Notes: generated by a model not told the origin, from the letters alone. Positions 46,455 through 55,628 are shown, numbered from the stretch's first letter. The stretch: DNA of 64,000 bases from Paulinella micropora (GCA_009731375.1 BJOX01000241.1:270072-334071), one strand, 5' to 3'. A program made the numbers and translations.

Positions 46455-48260
46455 GTGTGTTGAGGGTTGTAGCAGCTTGTCTCACGTCTGCTGACTAATT
46501 AACTCTTAACTAGTTTGCTTACATAACTAACTGTAGCAACCAGTTCCTTCGCGCTGCCTTCCCAGCCATGTATTGCTTGCTTGCTTGGTTGGTTCATTTA
46601 TTAGTCGGTTGCTTCCTTGTGGCGTATATCACAACAAGAAGCACATCTCAGACCTTATGGTTTTCGATACTCCCTTAGAACTCCACACCTACCTACCACT
46701 ACCTACCTACCTACAGGCAATGTTGTCCGTTCCCGGATTACCGCAGAGAGCTGGTGGAGTTCGAGAGACGCTTGTACCAGTCCACTACCATGGAACTTAG
46801 CCAGGTAAATGAGAGGGGGGGGGGGGGGGGGGGGGNNNNNNNNNNCACGAGCATGGAACATAGCCAGGTAAATCAGAGAGAGAGAGGGAGGATTGTACCA
46901 GTCTACCAGCATGGAACATAGCCAGGTAAATGAGAGAGAGGATTGTACCAGTCTACCAGCATGGAACATAGCCAGGTAAATGAGAGAGAGAGGGAGGGAT
47001 CTATATATATATATATGTATATATATATCCTCTCATTTACTTCCTTATTTCCTCTCCACAGGATTCCTTCCAACAATCCCTCGACTTCTCCACCTCTCCC
47101 TCCTTCTCCCTCCCTCCCCAGCCCGTCCTTCCCTCTTCCTTACCCAAGTGGGCTCAGCCAGCCAAGCCTAAGAGTCCTCAGCTGAGCATTGATTGCCTGT
47201 CGAAGCGTGACCCCGTGCTGCCCGCTTCCTCGCTGGATGAAATGAGGTGTGTGAGGAGAGGGGGGGGGCGGGGCGCAAGGGAGAGGGAGAATCAGAGTGA
47301 GTGAGCTTTTATTTTTGTGTTTGTATGCACTTTAGCCCCGAGGGTAACTTACGCTCAATTTGAAGTTTTGCTTTAACAAGTATGTAGGTATGTGTGTGTG
47401 TGTGTTAGTCCGGAGGGGAAAATTACCCTCAGTAAGAAGTTCTGTTTCGAATCCCCGGACAAGGACAAAGAGAACGCAGAGCAAGCGCGCAAAATGAAGC
47501 TGGTAAGAGAGAGAGGAGAGAGGTTCGGGGGAAGAGAATGCAGCGCAAGCGCGCAAAATGAAAGCTGGTAAGAGAGAGGGGGGGGGGGGGGGGGAGNNNN
47601 NNNNNNAAATCGACCCATCCCTACATGCATTCAAAACTTCTCTCTCTCTCTCTCTCTCTCTAATATATATATATATGTGTGTGTATATATGTGTATATAT
47701 ATATGTATATGCTCAAGCCCCCCCCCCCCCCCCCAAAAAAAGGGGGGGACACACACCCAATCCCAACCCCTGAGGGAAAAAAAACACACACGCATATACA
47801 GGCCCGCTCTTGTATGTCCCCCGCCAAGAAGGACATCCCCGTTGACTTCTACCCCCGCCGTCTCTCCCGCAGAAGCTCCTCGTCCCTCTCTGATTCGGCC
47901 AGCACCTTGCCCCCAATCCACAACAGCTGCCACTCGCCACTCACTCCCGTCCCCGTCTCCAGCTTCTCCCCGACCTCGCAAGAGAACGTTCAGCACATCC
48001 GTCCGTTTGTTTCCAGGAGCTGCGACTCGTTGCCAAGCAAGAGGCTTGCTTCCCCAAATGACTTACGACTCCCCGCCGCGAACTGGGCAGACAGGAAAGG
48101 TAACAGTGACAGTCCGATCGGCAGTTATGAGAATAGCCCGCAGGCCTTAACCCCCCGCGTAAGCGCAGACCAGGAGAATAATCTTAGCCCGTATGCGCTA
48201 AGCCCTCGGCAGGATTCATTATCGCCATCGCCTGGGGGTAGCCGGCGACGTATCTTCTAG
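40299..48260 (+). CDS. Gene B: dual-specificity protein phosphatase, 13 exons, 504 aa
   Basis: Exons: 40299-40439, 40708-40776, 41985-42040, 42315-42347, 42776-42855, 43442-43530, 44147-44200, 44552-44631, 45948-46034, 46717-46804, 47062-47246, 47409-47502, 47802-48260. Every junction is in phase. Residues 1-108 are Ser/Thr/Pro-rich. The catalytic domain runs about 112-255: LFLGGRASARD, VTHVLNVADN, general acid D160 in FVKDYG, P-loop HCWVGENRS with C195 and R201, then VVLALLMLLYQLNLRQSWEL. The tail (260-504) is Ser/Pro-rich with DKENAEQ (KEN-like) and ends RRRIF. DUSPs dephosphorylate Ser/Thr and Tyr, often on MAP kinases (family knowledge); the substrate is unknown here. All catalytic residues are present. 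The start codon is the first in-frame ATG of the first recognised exon; an earlier exon is possible. Confidence 0.85.
40468..40687. mobile_element. Foldback MITE in gene B intron 1, inserted in (GTAT)n
   Basis: gagaagttcctattccttaa / gtaca at 40468 pairs with gtacagggaacttctc at 40670; inside, tgacttcaagtg pairs with gtttgaagtca and gaaagctcttgatgagagctttc is a perfect-stemmed core. Both sides are atgtatgtatg repeat. Related elements lie at 48914, 49630 and 63280. Confidence 0.7.
40708..40776 (+). CDS. Gene B exon 2
   Basis: Acceptor atatgatag, donor gtgagg; 23 codons, phase 0 to 0: SMEHSSWSHTPSPSHSPVK. The 3' edge with donor is copied at 40848-40875 (catcttcaag, gtgaggtgaatgtgtc). Confidence 0.65.
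40994..41984 (+). repeat. Ten copies of the 5' edge of gene B exon 3, with higher-order structure
   Basis: Units of 90-105 bases: (ttag), gcctcctccttgacgccccc, cagtgtctgctccgcctccc, tcacacccccta, then ccaattcttttctgcttttt, gcttacttacctacc. Units start near 40994, 41088, 41192, 41292, 41386, 41486, 41586, 41686, 41780 and 41881; the next (41985) is exon 3. Three consecutive units at 41088-41380 (tttcttcctcc, agtatctg and tcaggcttcc variants) recur in the same order at 41486-41775, so a ~400-base block was itself duplicated. Only some units keep a TTAG/TCAG acceptor. Confidence 0.95.
41985..42040 (+). CDS. Gene B exon 3
   Basis: Acceptor acccttag, donor gtacct; phase 0 to 2: ASSLTPPSVCSASLTPPA. 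It is the only member of the 11-unit array ending in a donor instead of the ccaattctt spacer. A diverged 3' edge with the consensus donor gtaagt lies at 42223-42252. Confidence 0.65.
42107..42314. repeat. Intron 3: (CTAT)n, (AT)n and copied exon-3 3' edge
   Basis: CTAT and AT repeats to 42176, a mixed TATG stretch, the copied edge (gctcctccctcacgcaccct / gccga) at 42227-42252 with gtaagt, then TATG repeat to acceptor ttatttag. Confidence 0.8.
42315..42347 (+). CDS. Gene B exon 4: 33 bases
   Basis: Acceptor gttatttag, donor gtcagt; phase 2 to 2: SCSPEQHRPS. Chosen because it links exons 3 and 5 in frame and the donor is near consensus. Confidence 0.55.
42624..42775 (+). repeat. Copied and split exon 5 in (CTAT)n/(ATT)n
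   Basis: gcgctcctctccttggtttg and cccgcctcttcctctcaaac resemble the two halves of exon 5 (gcgtccttcttcttggtgtg; cccgcctctttctcggcgga), each followed by atcaataagctatctatc. So a copy of the exon edge was cut in two by growing CTAT repeat. Confidence 0.75.
42776..42855 (+). CDS. Gene B exon 5: start of phosphatase domain
   Basis: Acceptor gtgtctag, donor gttatc (weak); phase 2 to 1. SRLFLGGRASARDIH matches the LYLGSxxxAxD opening of dual-specificity phosphatases. Joined to exon 6 it reads ARDIHGMKAAGVTHVLNVA. Confidence 0.8.
42856..43441. other. Intron 5: CTTC-rich, GATA repeat and decayed exon-6 edge
   Basis: 42858-42990 is TTCC/TTC-rich. A block (gatgtactagctgtagggag then gtgttccacactttaatag) occurs at 43157 and 43272, each followed by GATA repeat. 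43361-43400 (aaggctacagggggtcacgc, atgtgctaaacgtttctgac) is a decayed copy of the exon 6 start. Confidence 0.75.
43442..43530 (+). CDS. Gene B exon 6: DUSP core
   Basis: Acceptor tgtgtag, donor gtatga; phase 1 to 0. MKAAGVTHVLNVADNVVN then FESSFRYCNL. VTHVLNVA is the signature strand before the active-site loops. Confidence 0.9.
43531..44146 (+). repeat. Five copies of the 3' edge of gene B exon 6 with donors
   Basis: The block ccatttcgagtcctccttcc, gatactgcaatctg and donor gtatga (one gtataa, one after gcgatctg) starts near 43597, 43687, 43795, 43888 and 43988, separated by TATCTA hexamer repeat and a conserved tail (atctttcatgcatagcata). Three copies have lost ctc in tcctcc. Confidence 0.95.
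44147..44200 (+). CDS. Gene B exon 7: general-acid loop
   Basis: Acceptor gtgcttag, donor gtaaga; 18 codons, phase 0. FVKDYGTSTEVLTRVFLQ carries the predicted general acid Asp (D160) 35 residues before the catalytic Cys, a normal distance for this family. Confidence 0.9.
44552..44631 (+). CDS. Gene B exon 8: catalytic P-loop
   Basis: Acceptor gtgagcag, donor gtcggg; phase 0 to 2. LLVHCWVGENR contains the HCx5R signature: nucleophile C195 and phosphate-binding R201. The last Arg codon is split across the intron. Confidence 0.92.
44700..45095 (+). repeat. Three copies of the 3' edge of gene B exon 8
   Basis: caacaggcggctcgtgcact, gctgggtaggggaaaacagg and gtcggg recur at 44700, 44857 (shortened, gaaagtcgg) and 45049 (gggggaaaaatagg). 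They lie among GATA, TTAGA and CTAG repeats; the copy at 44700 keeps the AACAG|gtcggg donor intact. Confidence 0.92.
45096..45947. other. Intron 8 remainder
   Basis: Contains a 52-base direct repeat (tttttctcattcaaatctga onward) at 45150 and 45216, GATA repeat, CATG repeat 45355-45385, a poly-A bordered gap (45691-45836) and acgaacga repeat at 45864-45883. No exon. Confidence 0.8.
45948..46034 (+). CDS. Gene B exon 9: DUSP helices
   Basis: Acceptor ctgtcag, donor gtcagc; phase 2 to 2. SVTVVLALLMLLYQLNLR then QSWELVTRGHG: the helix after the P-loop and the WELV helix typical of DUSPs. The 3' edge is copied, diverged, at 46144-46173 with donor gtcacg. Confidence 0.88.
46035..46716. other. Intron 9
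   Basis: 46035-46240 is GA-rich and open in frame with exon 9, so intron retention would extend the protein with a Gly/Glu/Arg-rich tail before a stop near 46359. 46385-46455 is C, CA and CT repeat. 46456-46700 is unique. Acceptor cctacctacag ends a CTAC repeat. Confidence 0.7.
46717..46804 (+). CDS. Gene B exon 10: end of DUSP domain
   Basis: Acceptor ctacctacag, donor gtaaat; phase 2 to 0. QCCPFPDYRRELVEFERRL matches the last DUSP helix (QLxxFExxL). Then YQSTTMELSQ. Confidence 0.88.
46847..46982 (+). repeat. Three copies of the 3' edge of gene B exon 10 with donors
   Basis: attgtaccagtctaccagca, tggaacatagccag and donor gtaaat recur at 46847 (partial, after a gap), 46893 and 46940, each followed by (AG)n. 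All three share differences from the exon (cagcatggaacata for accatggaactta). Confidence 0.93.
47062..47246 (+). CDS. Gene B exon 11: Ser/Pro-rich linker
   Basis: Acceptor ctccacag, donor gtgtgt; phase 0 to 2. DSFQQSLDFSTSPSFSLP, later PKSPQLSIDCLSKRDPV. Multiple SP sites. Confidence 0.82.
47335..47372 (+). repeat. Decayed copy of the 5' edge of gene B exon 12
   Basis: ccccgagggtaacttacgct / caatttgaagttttgc aligns with tccggaggggaaaattaccc / tcagtaagaagttctg of exon 12 and follows a TTAG acceptor, but now contains a stop. Confidence 0.75.
47409..47502 (+). CDS. Gene B exon 12
   Basis: Acceptor gtgtgttag, donor gtaaga; phase 2 to 0. SPEGKITLSKKFCFESP then DKDKENAEQARKMKL, including a KEN tripeptide. 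The 3' edge with donor is copied at 47524-47575. Confidence 0.82.
47524..47575 (+). repeat. Copied 3' edge of gene B exon 12 with donor
   Basis: aagagaatgcagcgcaagcg, cgcaaaatgaaagctg and donor gtaaga repeat 47468-47508 with one extra base (gaaagctg). Confidence 0.9.
47802..48260 (+). CDS. Gene B exon 13: Ser-rich C-terminal tail
   Basis: Acceptor catatacag; phase 0; TAG stop at 48258-48260. 152 residues, basic and Ser/Pro-rich (RRLSRRSSSSLSDSA; SYENSPQALTPR), ending in RRRIF. Likely disordered, with many possible phosphorylation sites. Confidence 0.85.
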   Translation, partial: ARSCMSPAKKDIPVDFYPRRLSRRSSSSLSDSASTLPPIHNSCHSPLTPVPVSSFSPTSQENVQHIRPFVSRSCDSLPSKRLASPNDLRLPAANWADRKGNSDSPIGSYENSPQALTPRVSADQENNLSPYALSPRQDSLSPSPGGSRRRIF

Positions 48261-48693
48261 AGAGACAGACAGACAGACTTATTGTCAGACACTTTCTTTA
48301 CACACATGTTGGTGCGTTGAGTTGTCCTTGGAGAAAAAAGTTATTTTCTCTATGTTGGAGCCAAAAAAATATCTTTTCTCCCTTTTGTTTCTGCCATGAT
48401 CCAGCAATAGTGGAGCGCTTTTAGACTCCACACAGAATTTTATTGTTATATATGATGGTAATCATACTTAATGACTAATAATTTCTCCTTTGCTGGATCT
48501 GTGGAAAATGTTGGCCTAGTGGTCAAGACTTTCCTTAAGAAAGAGAGCGAGAGAGAGAACTCTCCACCCTGAGTTAATTAGCCGGTATTGTATATAATAC
48601 ATTATTGAGCTTCAAATTGCCAAAATCTCTGTTGTCTATATTTCTCTGTCCATAGTGGTGATATTTAAATGATGGACATCACATTGATGGAGA

Positions 48694-48905
48694 AAAATCA
48701 AAGTTGCATCATTGGTCACTTGAATCTTCTTCTTCTTCTTCGGAAACGAGATGTCTAACAAAGCCGAGCACACCATCGGAAAGCTCTCTCTCTCTCTCTC
48801 TCTCTCTCTCGTCCTGAGCCTTCAAATGATGTTTTCAGAAACGTTCTGTATATTGAGTATTGACAGAAAAATTATTTCAACATTATTTGATTTCGACATG
48901 TGAAC
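48694..48905. mobile_element. Diverged foldback element
   Basis: Shares the layout of the other foldbacks (cacttgaatctt, caccatcggaaagctc, ccttcaaatgatg, tatatgagtattgacagaaa) but its stem is eroded and a CT repeat sits in the loop. Confidence 0.4.
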
Positions 48906-48913
48906 TTTCTTCA

Positions 48914-49137
48914 GTAATATTGCTAACGACATTCAAGTGGCCAAATCGGCCGACTTTGATCTCATTTTCCTTGATCAATAGTGATGCTACAACAACACCA
49001 AAGCCATCACTTGAAAGCTCATGACAAGGGCTTTCAAATGACGTGTTTAGCATGTTTGTATCTCAAGTATTGATTGAGAAAGTGAGTTCAAAGTGGGACG
49101 ATTTGCCACTTGAATGTCGTTAGCAATACATGCAAAT
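48914..49137. mobile_element. Foldback MITE
   Basis: attgctaacgacattcaagt / ggc pairs with cacttgaatgtcgttagcaa at the other end; inner parts (tttgatctcattttccttgatcaa / ttgattgagaaagtgagttcaaag; cacttgaaagctcatgac / gggctttcaaatga) also pair. The whole ~210-base unit is one imperfect hairpin. Confidence 0.75.
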
Positions 49138-49629
49138 AGTACGTATCGTCTTGAGTAATACATTCAAATACTATATATGTGATTGTACTTCTGGATATGT
49201 TTTTTAATAAGTGTATAGAAGGTGCAATATGTCACGTTCAAATGTGTACGTGAAATCATGGATGTATTGTAATAATGATATCCGACATATTATTTGTGGA
49301 CCTATATTTTCATTTCTGATATGATATATAACATAGCAATTATCTGATTGTATCAAAAATCATAGTCTTGCGAGGCTAGGTTTTAGTATCACGGACTGAC
49401 CATCCAAGTCAATATCATCATGTGGCCTTAGTTAGCAGCAAGGGAAAGACAGCACGTCTAAAGCATATCACATTGCAAATCAGAACACGGTCAACAACGT
49501 TCAGCAATTTTGCAAACAGTCTTTCCCTTGTATACGTTATACCTCGAACGAAGATTAGATAAGTACCGTAGTCAGTCGATCATCTTAAGAGACTACGTCA
49601 TACTTCGAACGAAGATTAGAATCATATTA

Positions 49630-49832
49630 CTGTCGACATTCAAGTGGCAAAACATTCAAACTTTGACCTCATCTTTCTCAGTCAATGTTTGAGATACGCA
49701 AATGCAGCGCACACCGTTGGAAAGCTGTTGTCTTAAGCTTTCCAATGCTGGCTTCAGATTTGTCGTATCACTTAGATTGATGGAGAACGATGAGATCAAA
49801 GTGGGATAGTTTGCCACTTGAATGTCCACAGT
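49630..49832. mobile_element. Foldback MITE
   Basis: cgacattcaagtggcaaaac pairs with tttgccacttgaatgtc; ctttgacctcatctttctc pairs with gatgagatcaaag; the core is ccgttggaaagctgttgtc / ttaagctttccaatg. Same family as 48914 and 40468. Confidence 0.75.
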
Positions 49833-50004
49833 AACATTAAGTATATACCGTAGTCGATCATCTTAAGAGTCACTTTAGATCAGCTTGAAGTGACTGTTGA
49901 ATAAAAATTTAAAATCCTGCTTCTTTTCAGTGTGACTCACTCTGAAAGTTTAACATTTTACTGGTACAACTTCTTGATTTTTTTTTTCATAATATTAATA
50001 ATAT

Positions 50005-50620
50005 TGTGAATTTGGATACAACCCCAAGGGATAAATACACAAATTGAACTCTTATTAAAAGTCTCCATTGCTGCAAACAGCCCTATTAATAACTCCTAAG
50101 AGTAGGTGAAATACCAGTAAATAGCTGAGAGGTCACTTCGTTTATTTACGTTGATTTCTACTGGTTTGCAAACTACGATCTTGGTTGAACGTAGATTGTA
50201 AGTAGTGTTAGACGACACTTGAAGTTAAATGTAGAATGTACTTGAAGGTGGCTTCAAGTTCAAGTCATTGGTGTTCAAGTGGAAGTAAGAGATTTTCATT
50301 TGGGAAATCTCTCTAAGTCATTGATGTGAAACCTAGATTGTGTGGCAAAAATGATTTTTCGATTCTCATGACTATGTTTCCAAAAATTCACCGTAATTTG
50401 TTGTTTTCTGTATATCAAGTGGAAAAGGCAATGGAGAAGGGAAAAATTGCAATTGCTGTAAAAACTTTGATTAAATAGTTTGAAGTCATTCCTGGACGAA
50501 ATCGATAGCTAATTAGCGAAGTCGAAACATAGTGCAGAGGAGAATATAACGGACAGGTCAAAAACAGTAACATGTCAACTGTAGTGGTTTTGGCAGGTCG
50601 TTAAAGTGCTCAGTCTGATA
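50005..50620 (-). repeat. 3' LTR of the minus-strand Ty3/Gypsy element
   Basis: About 616 bases, colinear and roughly 90% alike with 55008-55628. It ends in plus-strand tgtgaatttggatacaaccc and ...cgttaaagtgctcagtctgat. Differences include an extra attaat hexamer (cagccctattaataactcc versus cagccataactcc) and substitutions. Confidence 0.85.
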
Positions 50621-51699
50621 GCTCCCCACCCAGACCTAACGATTGAGTAGAGTTGCGTACAGAATGAGTGATTAACTATTTGTTAGTGACTTGTCTCAGA
50701 AAAAGGAAAAAGGAGAAAAAAGAAAGATATATCTCTTTAAACCTAAGAGGAAGATGAAAAAGAAGTGTGTCGATGTGTAGCGCAGTGTAGACGGAGATCA
50801 GCCTGTGCCTGATATCAGGATGCGGAAGCGAAACTGAAACAATTGAGGCGCAGTAGCGATGCGGCGTTGATATCGGGGAGCTGAGGTCGAGCAGTAGGAA
50901 GCTAGATGGCCATCTATCGCACTGCCGAGATGACTCGGAACCAAATTTAATATACCGATTATGCCATGCCAATATAATCACTGATGTGTTCAGATTCGAT
51001 GAGGATGATTGTTGACCTGCATGCATAAAAGGCGATCAAGGACTTACAGGGATATTCTGGTCGTGGCGTAGCTTTTCTAGTGACGATGGCGGGCCAAGTG
51101 GGAAAAGCGCTGGGCTGTGGCGGGTGAAGCCGGTACGATAGGTAAAACCCACTTGAGAGTGTTGAGGTGGCTATTCCTTCGATGTAGCTTTTTTACTTTT
51201 CTGGAAGATATGAAGTGGGAAGGATTCGCCTGTGATGAGAGGGCCTTTGAGACGCTTAAGAACGCTGGCAGGAAGTCGGCCTTTGTCTTTGTTGGTCTTG
51301 TGAGAGCGCCACTCGAAGTGCCGATGAACGACTTGATCGTTTGTTGTGCCGAAGAGAAGGGGCTTCCAGTGGGCCAAGGGATTACCCCAGCGTTGGATAG
51401 TTGTTTGGTCCTTTGTGTCTTCCTAGATGGGACGGAAGAGAGGGTTCTTGTCTGAGGTCGTACCGAGCTGGTGAACTACGAGGTCGTTTTCCTCGTTCTC
51501 TGGGTCCTCGTCTAAAAGATGCCAAGTTTAACCTGATCGCGGTCGATGAATGCTACGACTTCGCCGATGGTGTAGTTGACTGAGTCGTCGTCGTGATCGT
51601 CTACTGCGACCGTGTTGAGCGGGGCGAGGCCGTCAGTGGGTGCAGTATACGGAGCGAGGTGTGAGCGGTCGATGCGTTTCAGTACTTGGTCTTGAGATG

Positions 51700-53262
51700 A
51701 CGCAGCTTGAAGTAGTGGGAGCTGACCTGCTCAACGATGGTGTAGGGGCCGTCGAACTAAAGAACGGAGGAGGCTGGAATGCCTTGCTTGGAATGCTTGG
51801 GGCGGTAGACGGAGACTGTGTCGTTTACTTTCCATTCCTTGACAGCCCTGCGGCGGCCTTTGTTCTTTTGAGCGACGGACCGGGCGCGGGTAACGGTGGT
51901 GTACACGCTGGCATAGGTTGTGACAGCGGTGCGGGCGCTGTTCAACAGTGCGATCTGTTCGGCCGACTGTGTTGACAGTGTCGGTGATGTGTCGAGGGCG
52001 GCGCTGAAGCGGTAGCGCGGGCATTAACAATCTCCGGCGAGTCGAAGAAGTCCAACGTGCAGCGGGGCTTGCGGGCGAGCATTCCTTCAAAGGCAGTTGT
52101 GCCGGTTGCTGTAGATACGTATGTGTTCTGAGCGAAGGAGAGAGAAGGGATCGAGCATTCCTTCAAAGGCAGTTGTGCCGGTTGCTGTAGATACGTATGT
52201 GTTCTGAGCGAAGGAGAGAGAAGGGATGATGCTGGGCCAGTTGGTCTTTTCTGCCTTAGGGAGAGACTGGATAGCCGTGCGGATAGCTTTGTGGCGGCAT
52301 TCAACGTAGCCGAGTTGATGATGCGAGTAGGGCGCGGTGGTGAGCCATTCGAGGCCGACTCGTTCAGCAGAGGGAATGACGATGGCCAGGTCCCATGGGA
52401 TTTGAATGCTACGTAGAGTGGGGCCGCCGCGGAGGATCCGACAAGATAGGGACTTGAGACGGGTATCCAGGGCCGCGTGCGTGCCTTCAACTGCTAACCA
52501 AAGGATAGAGCCTGCTCGGGGTGCCGGAATGGTGGATAAGAGCTGGAGAGTCGCCTCGGCTTCGCCAATCAAGGTGGGCTGGCCGGGGGCGATGCAAGGG
52601 ACACGTGAGAGACCGTCGGGGAGTTGGTTTTGCTTACCTGGTAGGTATTCGACTTTGAATCGAATCGTCTGAAGGTGCTCTAAAACCCAGTTGACGACCA
52701 TGGCGCTGCGAGCGTGCCATAGCCACAAAAGGGGACGGTGATCTGTGACGATGGTGAGTTCGTGATCGCTGGCATCGATGTAGTAGCGGCACTGTTGAAT
52801 ACCGTAGATGACGCCGTAGGCTTCACGAACGTAGGTCGCAAATCGTGTTTGCGTGTCTGTAAGCTTCTGGGAGAAGTACTGGATGACCGGAGCGTTGCGC
52901 TCTGGGCCATTATGAAGTGCGCCGCCAATGCCGATCTGGCTTGCGTCCGTCCGGAGGTAGAGTCGTTGCGACGGCTTATACTTCACCAGAATGGGGAGCG
53001 TAGTGAGGACACGGCGGAGCTTTTTCATGCATTTCCGCTCAACTCGGGTCAGGTAAGGGGCACCGGTCGGCCGAGCGTGAGTGGATTTGAGAAGATTGGT
53101 CAGAGGTGCCACTAATCGGGAATAGCCAGGGATATGGGCTTGGATGAAGTTGGTTATACCTAAGACTGATCGGACTTCAAAAACGTTGGATGGGTCGGCC
53201 AGCTTGAGAATAGCGGTGGACGGGCGAGTCAGCACGAAGAGAGATCGGACTCGGGCCTTCAT
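51700..53262 (-). pseudogene. Partial Ty3/Gypsy pol (RT thumb, RNase H, integrase end)
   Basis: The reading contains LGITNFIQAHIPGYSRL (RT connection), LRTDASQIGIGGAL, REAYGVIYGIQQ and TDHRPLLWLW (RNase H motifs TDAS, E, TDH), LPGKQNQLPDGLSR (linker), then only the integrase tail (LGYVECRHKAIRTAIQSLP; NTYVSTATGTTAFEG) and a vkDtVsvyRP-like SH3 segment at about 51790-51860. The zinc finger and the D,D of the DDE core are absent. A 72-base stretch is tandemly duplicated at 52080-52223, breaking the frame. Confidence 0.85.
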
Positions 53263-53298
53263 GTGCAGCGTGCGGGGTGGAATACCTGCAAAGGTGGA

Positions 53299-54663
53299 CT
53301 ATCGCAGGACTCTTGCTGTCGACGATGCTGACAAGGATTCATTGCCGGAAGGTGGCGGGGATGGTGTAGGCGTTCCCGGAGGGCCATTCTCCGTCGAAAG
53401 GGCCGGTGGCTGAGTCGCAATCGTCGTACCAGACGATGGATAAGTTGACGAACCTGCAGGCGAGCTCGATGTTGAGCTCGATGCCGGGCTTGAAGATGAG
53501 CTTGATGACGAGCTCGCGGGAGCCGGAGTCGCCACTGTTGCATTACCGGTTGTTGCAGTCACAGGGGCTCCACCTTGGTCCTCCACGGGAGGGTTCGTAC
53601 CCCCAGCGAGCAGGGTCGGGTAAGCTTCTTCCGCAATGGAGACGAGAGGGCTTAGTGTGATTCTACTACCTTGCAGTGATGTACCCAGCGATATGCGAGG
53701 CATTGGGCGTGCCAGCGTCAATGTAGCGAGGGTTGAACCTGATGAATCAGTCGGAGTTGCTGTCAATGGAGCCAAAGTCGGTCTGGGTCCAAAAGAGCCA
53801 ATTATCGGTCGAAATGGTGACGTGAGAGCTCAGTCAGTCATGGACAGTGCTCGATTGACCAATGGGGCAGGTGGGCGAGATGCCACGATGGATGCCAGCG
53901 ATGGATGCGGTACACGCTGTGGCAGGGGTGTCGCTCCACTTGCTAGACTTCCAGGGTGGGCAAACAGACCGACAAGGGTGATAGGAGGTACCCTACCAAT
54001 GGGCTATTGCTGTTGCACCTGCAGGCATCGTAACTGGAGTAAAGGCCATCGATGGGGTAGCTGCGGGGGGCGATGTTGCAGCCGTTGATGGTGCAGTAGG
54101 CGCAGTGGGGCTCGTTGATGGATGAGTCAGCGGTGTAGATCCCGGAGGAATACTTCCCAGGGCTATTGCTGGCGTCAAACCAATCAGGGTCGATGGAGGC
54201 ACGGTAACTGGGGTGCTTGCAGGGGCTGGAAGTACCAATCCATGAAGTGATCCAGGTGCTCCAGGCATCGAATTCGAAATAGGTAAATGATTAACATATA
54301 CCTCGAGAGGGATGAGAGTACCCAATTGGTTCCAGAGAGCCTCCTGTTGAGCTGCAGAGCCTGTAGGTCCCAAATACTCCTGGTAGATGTCGTGGGCCGT
54401 CACGTTGGGATTGCACATCAGCGTGAGGGATGGTGTCGGTACCAATGGTAGATGAAGCAAATTTGTTTGCTTGTCCTTGATTGCCTTGAGTAGAACGTTC
54501 CTGTATTCGATTTCCCTTCCTCCACTTCCTTCAGAAACTTCTTTTCAGAAGGCAGAAGACCATGGTATACGTAGACGCCCAGTACGGTAAAAGGGTCCAA
54601 GCATTTCCTCTTGTGCTCCCGAATACGTGACAGGGGATCGTGGTGGCGTGAGTTGGCGAACAT
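53299..54663 (-). pseudogene. Gag-like ORF of the minus-strand element, frameshifted
   Basis: Begins MFANSRHHDPLSRIREHK at 54663 and continues, after a frame change near 54460-54540, as NPNVTAHDIYQEYLGPTG, then long Pro/Thr/Ser stretches and a poly-Ser run. It is homologous to 57120-58550 on the other strand. No CCHC knuckle was seen. The role as gag is inferred from its position between the 5' LTR and pol. Confidence 0.7.
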
Positions 54664-55007
54664 TCCACGTCACCAGGGGTGGGCCAGGCAGCGTTGGTAC
54701 ACTTGTAGAGCACGATGAGCAGCAAAGAGGATGATCTTGCTGGGTGATAAGGGGGTGACCCTAACACAAACAAAACCAAACACATACTGTGTTGGTCGAC
54801 TGCATAGAGTGTGAAAGAACAGAAATACTACACAAAAATGCAAAGACAGGTGAACGATCTGTCCCACATATGTGGTTTTTGATGACCTCTGATCTTCCAC
54901 GTTCGTTGAGTAGTACCTTCCTTGTAGGAGGTGCTTTCAAATCGATCTGTCGACAGAGCACACAAAACTCGTGTGTGCAGTTTCCACTTGAAAGGAAAAT
55001 TTGAATT

Positions 55008-55628
55008 GTGAGTTTGGATACAACCCCAAGGGATGAATACACAACAAACTCTTATTAAAAGTCTCTGTGGCTGCAAACAGCCATAACTCCTAAGAGTAGG
55101 TGAAATACCAGTAAATAGCTGAGAGGTCACTTCGTTTATTTACGTTGGTTTCTACTGGTTTGCAGACTTGGTTTGCAAAGTACGATCTTGGTTGAACGTA
55201 GATTGTGAGTAGCTGTTAGACGACACTTGAAGTTAAATGTAGAATGTACTTGAAGGTGGCTTCAAGCTCAAGTCATTGGTGTTCAAGTGGAAGTCAGAGA
55301 TTTTCATTTGGGAAATCTCTCTAAGTCATTGATGTGAAAACCTAAATTGTGCGGCAAAAATGATTTTTCGATTCTCTTGACTGTGTTCCCCAAAATTCAC
55401 CGTAATTTGTGGTTTTCTGTATATCAAGTGGAAAGGGCAATGGAGAAGGGAAAATGGCAATTGCTGTAAAAACTTTGATTAAATCGTTTGAAGTCATTCC
55501 TGGACGAAATCGAAAGCTAGTTAGTGAAATCGAAACGTCGTGCAGAGGAAAATCTAACGGGCCGGTCAAAAACAGTAAAATGTCAACGGTAGTGGTTTTG
55601 GCCGGTCGTTAAAGTGCTCAGTCTGATA
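55008..55628 (-). repeat. 5' LTR of the minus-strand Ty3/Gypsy element
   Basis: Colinear with 50005-50620. The sequence after its inner end (54740-55007) matches the leader of the plus-strand relative (56780-57040). Confidence 0.85.

Larger units (their letters stand above)
48261..49990. other. Intergenic region 3' of gene B
   Basis: Presumably includes the 3' UTR of gene B; no convincing AATAAA within the first 100 bases. It contains (CT)n at 48785-48810, two foldback elements (separate entries) and a 23-base direct repeat (acctcgaacgaagattagat / acttcgaacgaagattagaa) at 49542 and 49601. Short open frames only. Confidence 0.7.
50005..55628 (-). mobile_element. Degenerate Ty3/Gypsy LTR retrotransposon, 5.6 kb
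   Basis: Two direct LTRs (50005-50620, 55008-55628) flank a minus-strand interior: gag-like ORF (about 54663 to 53299), then RNase H and integrase C-terminal coding (53262 to about 51700). Protease, the RT active-site region and the integrase catalytic centre are missing, so it cannot move by itself. Possible 5-base target duplication aatat on both sides. The order gag then RT/RNase H then integrase identifies Ty3/Gypsy rather than Copia. Confidence 0.85.
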
